The translations under genes were made by a program, and so were the position numbers. This document shows, piece by piece, positions 23,091-48,200 of a stretch of 64,000 bases of DNA; position 1 is the stretch's first letter; every line of letters begins with the position of its first letter. The notes below the pieces were generated by a model. The model saw only the letters and a program-made list of their open reading frames with translations. It was not told where the DNA came from and did no database searches. The DNA comes from Triops longicaudatus (Eukaryota > Arthropoda > Branchiopoda > Notostraca > Triopsidae): the NCBI GenBank assembly GCA_022885665.1, contig JAGQDJ010000632.1, forward strand, positions 32,835 to 96,834, given 5' to 3'.

Positions 23091-26000
23091 ATGCCCTTTA
23101 GATCCTATGTAAGTAGCTCTTTTTTCGTACATGATTTTGGTACGATGTATTTTAACCTTACAGGGGTGCTGCACGGCACAGAGAACATAAATGTTAATGA
23201 AGTCCTCTTTGCTACGCTTTTCTTGCTCGTTCAACGGTTAGCGCGATGTAAGAGGGGCTGGAGAATCCGGGGCTAAATTTAAAACTGCTAAGAGCGTGAG
23301 GTTGTACAACGCTCATCAGGGTTAACTTTTCATTTCTCCGTTCACCAAGTTTCAAGTGTCCACCATTATACAGCGAAACCGATGATCATCATGCATGAAT
23401 ATTTGGTAAGCTGAGGAGTGACGGTGACGGGTATTGTAAGAAGAAGAAAGAAACTTTGGCTTTAAGTAGAGTCAGAATTAGGGACAAAAAATAAGTCCTA
23501 GGGAAAATAAGCCTTTACTGTTGAAGACAGAGCATCTTCGCCGAATTACTAGTGTTGGAAAAACTAGAGTAGCCTAGGTATGTATGCGTGTGCTTCCTAT
23601 AAAATGTGTCATTGCTCCACTCGTGCATGTGTCAAAGGAAACGCGCGACCCATTTGGGCTAAATATACACCTCTATGAACTAACCCGAAGTTTGAAGAGT
23701 TTCTTTACAATTGCTGGCTAGCGCGTCTCTTGGTAATAGCAGCAGTAACGTGATACTGGGCAGTCTGAAGGCTCTTTTTATCTGATGTGTTAGCGATTCG
23801 GGGTCTGGTTGAATTATGCACCGCATTAAGGTCACAGTCATGGACGACTGCCACGTGGTTTTGGAGGATTTTTTGGCTTCGATTCACTAGCTTCCTTTTT
23901 TGTGGTTTGCATTGAACTGGAAATAAACAGGCTAGCTTCGCAGCAAACTAGGCTAACTAACACTTATTTTTGCTGCAATTTTCACGTTATTCTTTCTGAA
24001 ATTGCAGGCCAGCTCATCCACACCTACGTATAGCGGCTACGGGTCTTCAACGGCGTCGTCTTACGCAAATAGAGTAAGTTACAACAAGTTGTGCGTTGGG
24101 TGTAACTGTAAGGTGCTCTGGATTATCGTTTCAGAATTCCGGTTCTAGCGCACGGAGCAATGCTCCGTCAACGTCAGGCAATCTTCGATCTTCTTACTCG
24201 CCTCTGAATTCGGCCAACCGGTTAACGTCCAGCGCCAACGCCAAAAATGGAGGAGAATACAATGGCACAAGCTCAGCAAAAAGTTACGGAACGGGTCAAA
24301 ATTTGAGCACTGGAGGAGGAAGTCGTGAACGATCGGTGTCGAAGGACCGTTACAATGACAGTGCCAACAATGGTTACAAGACTAGCACCAACTCTTACAT
24401 GAAAGATTATTCGAAACCGTCCTCCTCGTCTATCAATAATTCTGTCAGTCTTTATGGCACCTCTGAGCGCAGTCGGACCAGTGACAGGTCTCCTTCGGCA
24501 CCGCACTATTCAACGCCCAAGAAGGTGGTCAACGATACGTTTCTATCGCCTTCGATGTACACGCCTAAAATCAATCGCAGCGTAAGTACAGATCGAAATT
24601 CGGAAGATAAGTCCCAAACGTCAAGTACTACTGGAGGAAATACACCCAACTCCTACATGACCTCGAAAGTCAGCCCATATAAAGGGTACACACGAACTAG
24701 CACCGCAAATTTTGATAAAGCGCTGACAACGCCCAAATACACTTACGGCAGAGCTACTACTCGAGATTTGAGCACCGTGTCTTCATATGCGCGTTCCACT
24801 AGCGTGCAGGATGATAAGAGAACGCCATCGAGTTACGGTTACTGCCGTTCTATCAGTACACAACCAGCGACCACACCTTCAATCACTGTAACAGCAATTC
24901 CTGAACCTCCTAGAGCCAAGTCGCCATCAAAATCGGACGAGTCTGACGAATCGGAAGAGGAAAGCGATAGTGAAGATGAAGAATCGGATGAAGATGAGGA
25001 AAAAGAAGAGGTTGTGAAATTGACCACTCGCGGAACGTCTCCCAACCGCATTCCTTCCAACAATGACAGAAATAGTTTCTCTGCCACCGTCGAGTTCACC
25101 CAGCTTAAAAAGAGCTCCGCACCGGAAGGAAAACGAGACCAAGACAGTCAAACTGATATTGCTGCCCAGACAGTATCCAAGACTCCGCCTACTACGCCAA
25201 CCACGCGGTCAAGGTTTATTGGCTATACCGGCTACAATGCGCCCTCTTATTCCACGTACACGCCCCGGTACACGGGTAAGTATTCTAGCAAGTACGCCAG
25301 TACCAGCTCACCAGTGACGACTGTCTCCACGTCCAGTAAAAGTACACCCACCAAGCTAAGTACACCTCCTCGTAGTGTAACACCTCCTACCAGGACATCG
25401 CCGCTTCGTAGTGTGACGTGTCTCACCAGAACCTCTCCGCTGCGTAGTGTCACTTCCCCTACACGAACACCACCGATTCGCAGTGTAACATCACCTACAA
25501 GAAATCCGCCGACTCGTAGTGTGTTTTCTCCGTCTAGACAATCGCCCATCCGCAGTACTATCTCTCCTGTGCGGAAGACGCCTCCCTTGTCGGTGGTCGT
25601 TACGTCAGCAAGGTCGTCTTCGTCGCCATCACGCGGTTACAGTAAGTCACCAAGTCCTGCAATCTCCTCCAAGTTACCCACACTTGCTATAAACAAACCT
25701 CCTCCGTCACCCACGACAACCATTTCCAAACCTCCCTTACCAGGGAGTAATGCTGCATCTAAAGAGTTTCGCAAATCGCCCTTGAACTTGAATCTGGACG
25801 ATAGACAAACCGAAGAGTATCGCAAAAAGCAGGACGAGCTAAGAAAGTCTCAACGCTCACTCAAAAAGTCGTCCAGTTTTCGCAAGAATTCGCTGCCAGA
25901 CTCGTCCAAATCATCCTCTTCCATTTCTGTGTCGCGAGCGCCTTCGAAAAGTCAAATGTGTAAAACTCCGAGCAAGAAAGCTGTAGCAGAAGCGCGCTCG

Positions 26001-28005
26001 TCATCTTGCTCTTCGACATCGTCGGCAGCGTCCTCTAGTACATCTTCCTCAAGCTCTTCGACGTCATCTTCGCGGAGTGCGAGTAAAGCGGCTCAAATAC
26101 CGACAACTCGTAAATCGTCTTCGGACAGTCGGTCACTGTCGTTTGTGGAAGTTAGTAAGCTGAAGCGTGCCGGATCCACTGTAAGTACAGCCACAAACAA
26201 GAGCGGTCCACCTTCTCGGCAGCCATCGTTTGCCTCAGGTAGTCGATCCAACATCCCTACCAAAGTCAAAAGCCGAAACGCTTCTCGGACGAATATTCCC
26301 AACGACACAACGTCAAGAAATCCATCCCGGGTCAGCCTTTGTCCCAGTACAGCCTCCCTCACAGCCAGGAGTCCGTCTGCCGCCGACATGAGTAGCAGTA
26401 GTACCGGTGGCCACCGTAGAGGTCGCACTGTCTCCAAGACCGACTCGCGCAGCTTGTTAGTTGACGTCACCGCGGAGCTTGCCAGGGTGAATTCGCGGAA
26501 TAGTCTCTACAGTGATAAATCTGCGCGACGAAAGAATTCATCTTCGTCGGACAGCGTTTCGGGAAAGGTTTCTCGTCGCAACTCCAAATGCACGCTCCCA
26601 ACTCCGCGAACGAGCATAGCAGCCGTTTCGAAGAGCTCATCTGAATCGTCCGATTCATCCATTTCCCCGGTCGCCGTCAATCCACCCCCAGAAGAGCCTG
26701 CGGCTGCTTGCCAACAAAGTTCCTTCCTCGATCGTCTCACTTCACCCTTCGGCAGGTTACGAAGAAATGCCAGTGAGGCAAAAGCTTGGTGGCTACCTTC
26801 TACTAATGACGTCCCAGCAGCTTTAGCGGTAGATGGCGATACGGAGGCAAGGAACAGCCCTTTCAAACCCTCGTCAACTGCTATCTTTACGGGAGACGTT
26901 ATTGTAAATAAGCAAGAGTCTTCGTCGTCCGCTTCGAGCTGTGAATCTGCCGAAGAATCGACGACGGAAGAATCATCTTCAGAGGATGAAGAATCACAAG
27001 GAGAAGAGGAGGAAGAAGTAGAAGTGGAAGAAGAAGAAGCAGCAACTGAGGAAGAAGTGAGCGATATAGAAGGAGACAAGGAACTTCCGAAATTTGAGGC
27101 GGAAGAAATTCCTAAAACAAGCATATTTTCGCGTCAAAATTCTCCAGATTTACCGTCACCGCTGGGTGACCGCACGTCGCCTGACGGCTTTGAGTGGCCT
27201 ATAACTTCTACGCCACCACTTAGGACTAATGTTTTTGGTCGTAGCTCACCACATGAAGAACTCAACCCTGTTGAGCCAAGTGTTCCTGAACGCAAATTGG
27301 ACCCCAAGAACAAAAAACCCAGTCGCAAATTCATCGGCGAGTTGAAAGACATTGATTCCTTGTTAAGGGAACCAAGTGTGACGGAATCCTTTGAAGACTT
27401 TGAAGCCAGATATTCATCCCCGGAAAAAGAGGAATGCAATGACAGCGATAAAGACAGCAGCGAAGACCAGGACGTGTTGGATCGTGTGGCGGGCAGTAAC
27501 ATGATTCCTGACACTAGCCATGCGAAAAGTGAGGAAGACGACGACGAAACAGATACGGATGATAAAGACAAAGAACTAGCAGCTGTCGGTCTCCATACAT
27601 CGAACAGGTAAATAAATTCATTTTCTCCATGTAACATCGGTTATCTTTGGCAGTCTTATCACTCGCATTGTCTTTTTAGTAACAATTACATGCAAAGCAT
27701 GCCTTTTAACCTTCCCATACTTTTAAAGCTGTATATAGAATGCATACGAATGAAACATTGAGTTCGTTCATGAAAGAAAAAAGTTGGCCCACAGCTTTTT
27801 TGGACTATTACGTATATTCGAAAATCATGTCTCGTTGACCTGATGACCAACTTGAAAGAAAGCGTGGCTTAATCGCTTGCCCTTTTGCATTGATTACAGG
27901 CAGCAAGAAGTCATTGTTGAGGTCAATGGTGAATGTATCCATAACGCCGAATCCGACCGCGACTCAGCGCAAGACGTCGAGCAAGCTCTTGCCGAGCCCG
28001 AAATG
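23091..28005 (+). CDS. alternative N-terminal module of the FHOD formin (Ser-rich, disordered)
   Basis: Four exons join in phase: 23091-23108 (MPFRSY, donor GTAAGT), 24008-24073, 24135-27607 (a 3.5-kb exon) and 27900-28005, giving 1221 codons that end in phase 0 at a GTAAGC donor. The exon at 33103 of the FHOD gene also begins in phase 0, so direct splicing would give a formin of about 2440 residues. The protein is almost wholly disordered: Ser/Thr/Pro-rich, with a 12-residue tandem repeat (SVTSPTRTPP type, residues about 440-511), an acidic ESEEESDSEDEESDEDEE block near residue 300, a second Glu-rich block near 970-1010, and the better-ordered segments RKFIGELKDIDSLL and FLDRLTSPFGRLRRNASEA. 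Unless it splices onward it stops at 28098 and would be a separate gene. Long isoforms with alternative N-termini are known for insect Fhos; the join here is inference. The exon structure itself is well supported. Confidence 0.7.
25368..25583 (+). repeat. six tandem 36-nt coding repeats
   Basis: Six consecutive 36-nt units, each coding a 12-residue motif of the type (L/I)RSVTSPTRTPP with the reading frame preserved throughout. The units are diverged at the DNA level but keep Arg-Ser at the start and Ser/Thr-Pro pairs, consistent with proline-directed kinase sites. Confidence 0.85.
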
Positions 28006-28899
28006 GTAAGCTTCAATAAATTGTGCTCTCTCTCAAAACTCGTTTGTCGTTTTCGCGTGGCAATCTCATTACTGGGTCAGGTGCATAAAGGCCAGTAGTC
28101 TAAGCGTGCTACATCCGTTTTATTTATGTTCGAGGTACACTTTTTTGAGGGCATCCCAGCCAATGCATAGGGAAGTCCATCCACAGAAGAAAACGTAGGC
28201 GGGAATTGTAAGTAACATGTTAGGGGTGCCTTTGTTGAGTGAAGCAATTTCCGCTCAGTCCCAGGGACGTTGCAACAATAACAAACACAAGTTCGTGGCA
28301 TATTTTGACTAAAGTTTTGCTGCTCGGTATTCTCGACGGACCTTGAAAAAGTAGAAGAATGTTACAAGTCGTGACATTTCCTATTGAATCTCACATTACC
28401 GTCTTAAGATTCTTTTTTATTCCTCGGTGTCTTTGTTTGGTTTGATGTAAGGTACTCTATATGCTATACCTTGTGTTAACAATTTGTGTTAACGTTGTTC
28501 AAAGCTGGACGTTTGGGAGAATAGTGTCGGACTTGGGCAAAAAAGCAAGGGTTGTGGTGCCGTGTTCTATCGTAAGGGAAGGAACGCCCATGCCCCAGCG
28601 GTCCTGAAAGTCACAAGTCCTGACTGAGGAGCAGTTACCATTGCGCATTCAGAGAAGCTGGAAGTCTCAGGGACCACGCTGTAAAGAGGATCCGAACTCT
28701 TTAGTAGTCAGCCCAGGGACGGCCTGGGTGAACGTGCTAAAATCCCAAAGGGCTCTAGTGGCTTTCTGATATACTGCTCCAGTTCGTGATTTTCATGGGC
28801 AGAAGGAAAGCCGTATTGTGACATATGGTGACCGTGAAATCCCTCACGTGATCACAAGTGTGAGAGGGAGGATTTATCGTAGCAGGGCGAAGAGTTATT

Positions 28900-42451
<13,552 letters not shown>

Positions 42452-45211
42452 AGGGTCGTTATTTATCCCTGCGCTATTCTACCGTGATTCTCTGCATGAC
42501 TTATTTTGCCAGTTATGTAGTCTCCGTTTCCGGTTTCGCTTTTTTCCCCTCTCCTTCTCTGTTCTTTCCTTGACGTATTCTAGTCTTGGTAACGGTGATG
42601 ATAACATCATGGAAAGCTAGCTTTTGACACACACTGTAACTAATTTAGAATGTAGATGTTAGATCTACTTACAAAATACCGTCGAAAAGGTACAAAGTTT
42701 CTAGATTCCGTAAACTCGCTACTGGGAAAGTTTGACGAAGTGTTGAAGTATGCGGTGGCAAAATTGATTTACTTCGAACTGTGAAAGAATTTGCTGTTTT
42801 ATATAGTCCGCATTGGCTTGGGTTGTACAATAAAATTTCGTGTACAATAAAATTCCCAATAGAACTGCGTATCGATCTATGTATGTAATATAAACCTTCT
42901 TTATTGCCCTTAGATGTGTGAAGATTTATGAGGGTCTGTAAGCTTGGCCAAGGCTGGCTACATAACCTGTCGTAAGTATATTTTTCCCCTTAACTGAGAT
43001 ATTTTTTTATTATTTTTTCAAAAAATAAAACAACTCAGTGATATCGCTAGAAACTGTTAAATGAATAAACCATTTCATAAAATATTCCACAGATTTTGTA
43101 ACATTCTCTTAAACTTTTTATAGCAAATATTCATAGTGCGTGGCTGACTGCACCCCGGCCCCCCTCTGAAAGTCCAGACTCAGAAATTAAAAATCTTGCG
43201 ACAGTAAAGTTTTGCTTGCGTTTGTGAGTGTAGTGTGGTCGAATAAACGTTCAAATTTTTCGAAAAATGTTCAAATTATTCTGAAAAGTTGAGCAAGTTT
43301 CAAGTTCGAAAGCTGCGAAATTTGTCAGTTGCATTCACGATTTGTATGCAGTACTGTGACAATTCTCTAATTAAAGAGCCGCTCTGAAGTTACGTCTTCG
43401 AAGTGTTTTGACTAGACTTCAATTTGAAGCAAAGTGTGGTGTGAACGTGTAACAATATGGAGCGCAATTTGGTGACATTTAGAGAATGGTCAGTGTTAAT
43501 ACACACACACAAATACCATAAGATATTAGCTCAACTTTGCCAACTAATTAAGAAATTCAGGAAAAGATCTCAAGCTTGCTGCATTCGTAAGCTTATTCGT
43601 TACTTCACCGTAGAAAAAAGTTTTATAGGTCATTCATCTGTGTTCGCCAAATAAGGCAAAACAAGCAGAGTTTCTTGTCTTTCGCCATAAGCGCTTCAAC
43701 TCCACAGCAGCCTTAACTTGCATTTCAGTTACTTTGTAATTAAACCATAACTAGCTGGACGTATTTACACTTGGTTCCGTATTTTTTGGCGTCGTTGCAA
43801 TAAGACCGCCTACCTCTACATTACCCGAGAGTAATCAGTAAAATGTCATTTAAAAAAAAGCGGTAAGTCTCGAAACGAAAGTAAAGTCCCATCTGGCATC
43901 GCGATGTCCCGTTTTCAGCCCAATGAAATATGGCCACCTTATCAAACCGTCACAAAAGATTCACGTTCTTCTTTTGCCAAATAACATAATTAAACTTTTC
44001 AATTAACGAACCCGGCCCAGATGTCACCTCACTTCCCTTGATGAGGCCCGTAGCCACCTCATTTGACCGTTTCGTCTGCGTGGTGGAAAGACCAAACTTT
44101 GGTATAAGGTGTCTAGTCTATATCATCCCAAGTAGCCCATGCGCATATATTCTGTACACAGATATCAACAAGGCGATTGAAAATATACTCTCATAATTGG
44201 CATTTAAAAGGCTTAACCGCGAGCCAATCGTGCCCTTGATTTCAAACGAAGAATTGCACGTGAATATTGTAATTGAACAACTTATCTGCAGAACGCAGAG
44301 TGAAAATAGCAGTTCCTTTACCTGAAGCGAGGTTTGTAACTTCAAAGCTATTATTATAAAACAAGGCAATTTCTTGTGAAATAGTACAAAAAAAGTGTTT
44401 CAAATACTGCGCGCGTTTTCTCCGTACAACTACCAACCTATAGATGGCAGCTCCTGTCAATTTGTTCGACTTGTAGAACACGCCCCAATTTCATCCAGAG
44501 GTGCTCATGCAAGTCCCCTCCCCTGTTCGAGGACTGGATGTAATGTGTAGTCCATCTCTTCAATCGTAATCGGGCCCTCGCGCAATACTGTGTCTTAAAA
44601 ACTGTGTTTGATAAGCTTGTCTTGTGGATAAACGCAAGTTTGTGGTAAGTCAGATAATTTGGGCTTAATTGCAGTCTGTTGAGCTATTTAGAAGGGAGAT
44701 TGTGCGGCCAATTATTATAGACTTTGTCACTCAATAAATCAGCCGGAACTTTGTTGGATCAATAACTGAAAGCCACACTGTGTTGCCACTGAGTTTTGCT
44801 ACCGTACTGTAGATAGTAAATATTTCTGTTATAATTTTGGCAAATGTTTGTGTGGATATTTTTTTTTGTTAAATCTAATTTAGGTTCCAGTTTCGTGGGA
44901 TTCCTAGCCATTTATATTTACAAGCGCTTATGGAAATGATTTATGCTCACAGCATGTTGGGTACTGGAATGATGCTGCATTGATTTGAGTTAAAAGCACG
45001 CTATTATTTTTGTTGTTTAATTTGACAGGTTTTTGGCGCTTTTCGTTGAAACCAGAGCAGAAACTGAGCACACACGCTTGCCATATAGCATTGATTTTCT
45101 TTCGTGGCATTTTTGCGACTTTAAAGCAGTGACGAAGCTATTTACGTGTCTCGAATCGGAAGACGCCCCTTATTTTGCCACTCAAAAAGATTCCTTAAAA
45201 TATTCTGGAGC
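42452..45211. other. FHOD 3' region and upstream region of NDRG
   Basis: The first part is FHOD 3' untranslated sequence, with two polyadenylation signals at 42829-42851. A palindromic TTTTTCGAAAAA lies near 43257 and a short CA run near 43501. The frame at 43457-43654 and others are unassigned. Somewhere before 45212 lies the transcription start of the next gene, which I cannot place. Confidence 0.45.
42829..42851 (+). terminator. tandem polyadenylation signals of FHOD
   Basis: Two AATAAA hexamers (42829-42834 and 42846-42851), each within a repeated TGTACAATAAAATT, lie about 380-400 bp past the FHOD stop codon. The 17-bp spacing shows a local duplication of the signal. Confidence 0.6.
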
Positions 45212-48200
45212 ATGTCTAACAGCGGAGGGGGCACAGTCTACACGGTCCTGAACGATGACGTCTATCGATCTACGACTGTCCCAACATCCAATTTTTCTTT
45301 GATGGATTCCTTCAAAAAATTGCTTTCATCCAATCCCAGCACCGGCGCCAGTTTACCTGACTCCGTTACCATCGGAGAACCTTCTGAACATGAAACCTTC
45401 ATTGAACGTGGTCCCCGCCCCAGGTAAATCCCGAGAACTACCGTAGACTAGTGCAGTCATTGCTATTGCAACACTAAAAGCTGATAAATCGAGTAACGTC
45501 CGGTTTTCTAATCTAATCCCCCTTATTACAAAAACGGCGGGGAAAATCAAGCAAAGTCTTGCCTACCGTTGACCAGCTCTTAAATTCTCTTCGGATCAGT
45601 ATTCCTCAGCAACCTTCCCAGGTGGTGCAACGTTATTTCTCAACTAACCCTTTGTTTTCTTGCTCTTTTTTCATTGGCTGAGCATGTCCTTCGCATCATA
45701 GCTTGCTTTTGTGTGTCAAACTTGTTGTGCCGACTTTTTTTTAATGTCTTATTAGCTTCTCGATTACATTAACTCCTGAAAGAAAAAGAGCAAAACCAGC
45801 AGTGCAACTTTTCCGACAGATTTCAGTAACAGAGAGGTTCACTTGAAGAATAGTAAATGTACCTGTCTTCTAATCGCATGTTGCTATGTTTTTTTCTTAA
45901 CTCGCAACCTTATTCGTCCTTCCTGCGCGCCCTTCCGTGACAGACTTCTTGGATTTAACATGCCTGCGTCTTCGACTGCTGAAGAAACTGCGTTACTAGG
46001 GTAAGGCATGGATTATGGTGAACGAGTATAGTGGATAATTACCTTACCTGTTGTAAGAATTATGAACAAACAGCCAGAAACTGGACGTGATCAACTGCAT
46101 GTCAACTGGTTTGATCTGGGTAGTGTTTTGTGTCTAGCAACTTCCATTGGGAGGGAAGTCGGAGGCGTGAGTAGCTTACCAGGGCCCATGCTTAGTTAGC
46201 CCTTAGTAGTATAACGGCTTCTACGTTATTTTTCCTTGCTTTTACCTAATGTCTTGCTTCTTGTGATGTCGATCCGCGGGTGGGAAAATTGTTCCCGCTT
46301 CAGGCGAGGCTCTTATGATAATAGGCCATCATCGCCATCTTAAAAATATTTTGAATGCACAACGCATACTCAGTGTTCTATTTTGCCATAATATCAAGTA
46401 CAGAAAAACAACATATTCTTAAAAAATAGAAAAATGACTGCGTATCACAATCTAGCTTTCGAAAGGTAGCTTTTCCGATTCATACATCTCTCATCGAGAC
46501 TTAATGAGTAATTAAGATTCAGGGCTTGTGTACTATGCAATGTCGGTGCAAATATCGTAATTTGATTAGCCAGAGAAGCCTTGGAAGTCATAACAATAAT
46601 GCAGTACTAGCAGTGCTACTACATTGTCAGGTTCAGTTTACGACAGGTCTTTCTTGGAAAAGAAAGCGAAAGTTCGTGCGAAGAAAACTAGTTTTATTCG
46701 TTCTGGGGGGAAAAGGCTAACCCGTTTGTGCTGTTTTTAAGGAATGGCGTTGCCACGAAGGCCTTGTAACCATTCAGCGGCGCCTTCTGTATTGATTCTT
46801 GATTCACCGCAGTCTGGAGATCTTTCTCCTTTACTGTGAGTTAATTGTAGAAATTTGCACTGATTACATCTATCGCAATGCGTGTTGAAGGTAGTCCTGA
46901 GCATATACTGGCGTTTTTGTACTAATTAGAGAAAAGAAATGCAGTCGATTCGTTGTTAACATACATTAATATCGACGCTTACTCATACTGTAGAACCCTT
47001 CCTACCGAAATCAACGATGACATTGAACTGAAGTCGGTGACATTGGCTTTCCCGTCTGCCCGCACTTTGGACAAAAATGTGCAGATGTTTCAGGAAGAAT
47101 ATGTAAAAACACCGAAAGGTTCCGTCTTGGTGGCCGTGCAAGGCGATCGGGCTAAGCCAGCCATTTTCACGTATCACGATCTCGGATTGAACTGTAAGGA
47201 TAATTTTTTCCCTCCTGATTAATAATTTATTAACTTTTGTTCTAGATGTGGCCAATTTCCAAGCCTTTTTCAATTTCTCTGAGATGCGTTCCTTAATTCA
47301 AAATTTCTGCATCTATCACATCAACGCCCCAGGCCAGGAGGAAGGTGCTGCAACTTTGCCGGAAACGTAAATATGCCTTATAGCACTTGATTTTGTGTCG
47401 TTTACATCTCGTGTTGTTCGGTAGAAGAACTATTGAGAGCTGTTTTTTGAGAGGGTTGTAGCATAATTTCATTTTCTCGGTAACGGAATCGGACAAATTT
47501 TTGCAGTCACACTTCGGAACAAGCAGTGTTGAAACAAACTTTTGTAAACTTTTTCAAAATGATGAAGTTTGAAGAAATACGTTCGTTTTAAATGGGCTTA
47601 TATGCTGTAGCGTGGTAGTTTCTCTCAGTTTCCACACGAGGTTCTTCTTGGCTTGTATTGATTTTTGTTTACGACTGCAGCAAGTCTGACAGTCTGCTTT
47701 TTTGCCGACAGTTGCGGATTCTGGACAGTTGTCTCCTACCTCCGTTTGGTCTACTTTTCCTATTTTACTTTTTCAACTTGTATTCGTGTAAGAATGCCAT
47801 TAACTTTTCACTGCATATCGCACTTTCACTTCTTCAGTTTAGAGGCTTAGCATTTTCCTCATCATGCAAAGCTATTTTCTTCAGCTGTGTAGGGTTTCTC
47901 TTGCAAATTAGCCACCGCATATTTCTGGTCACGTTTTGTCAGTCGATACGCTTTTCTAAGTGATGTATCCCGTGTATGTAGTATGGCGTCTTAATGTCGC
48001 CTAGTAGGGTAAGAGTTACTTGCTGTCGAACTCTTTCCAAAGGACCCGTTTGTAGGGAACTACCTGAAAAAAGCTGTCTTTGAACACCGTAACCTCATAA
48101 GCTGTAGTAAATATGCCGCATGTAAAGGAAATATTCTTGATCTTTTGGAAATCTTCGCTGTCTAATTTCATATTGCCTTATAAACAATAACGTGCGATGT

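Noticed and set aside
24096..24134. ATG at 24096 as start of the large Ser-rich exon
   Set aside because: This segment is the 61-bp intron 24074-24134. Splicing from exon 24008-24073 in phase removes it, and the start MPFRSY lies at 23091.
26093..27637. Long minus-strand Ser/Leu-rich frames opposite the FHOD upstream module
   Set aside because: They arise as complements of Ser-, Glu- and Asp-rich coding sequence. No splice sites or family similarity support them.
28861..28899. Direct joining of exon 27900-28005 to the exon holding ATG 28900
   Set aside because: An in-frame stop sits at 28861-28863. The only in-phase AG after it (28865-28866) lacks a pyrimidine tract, so skipping to 33103 is more plausible.
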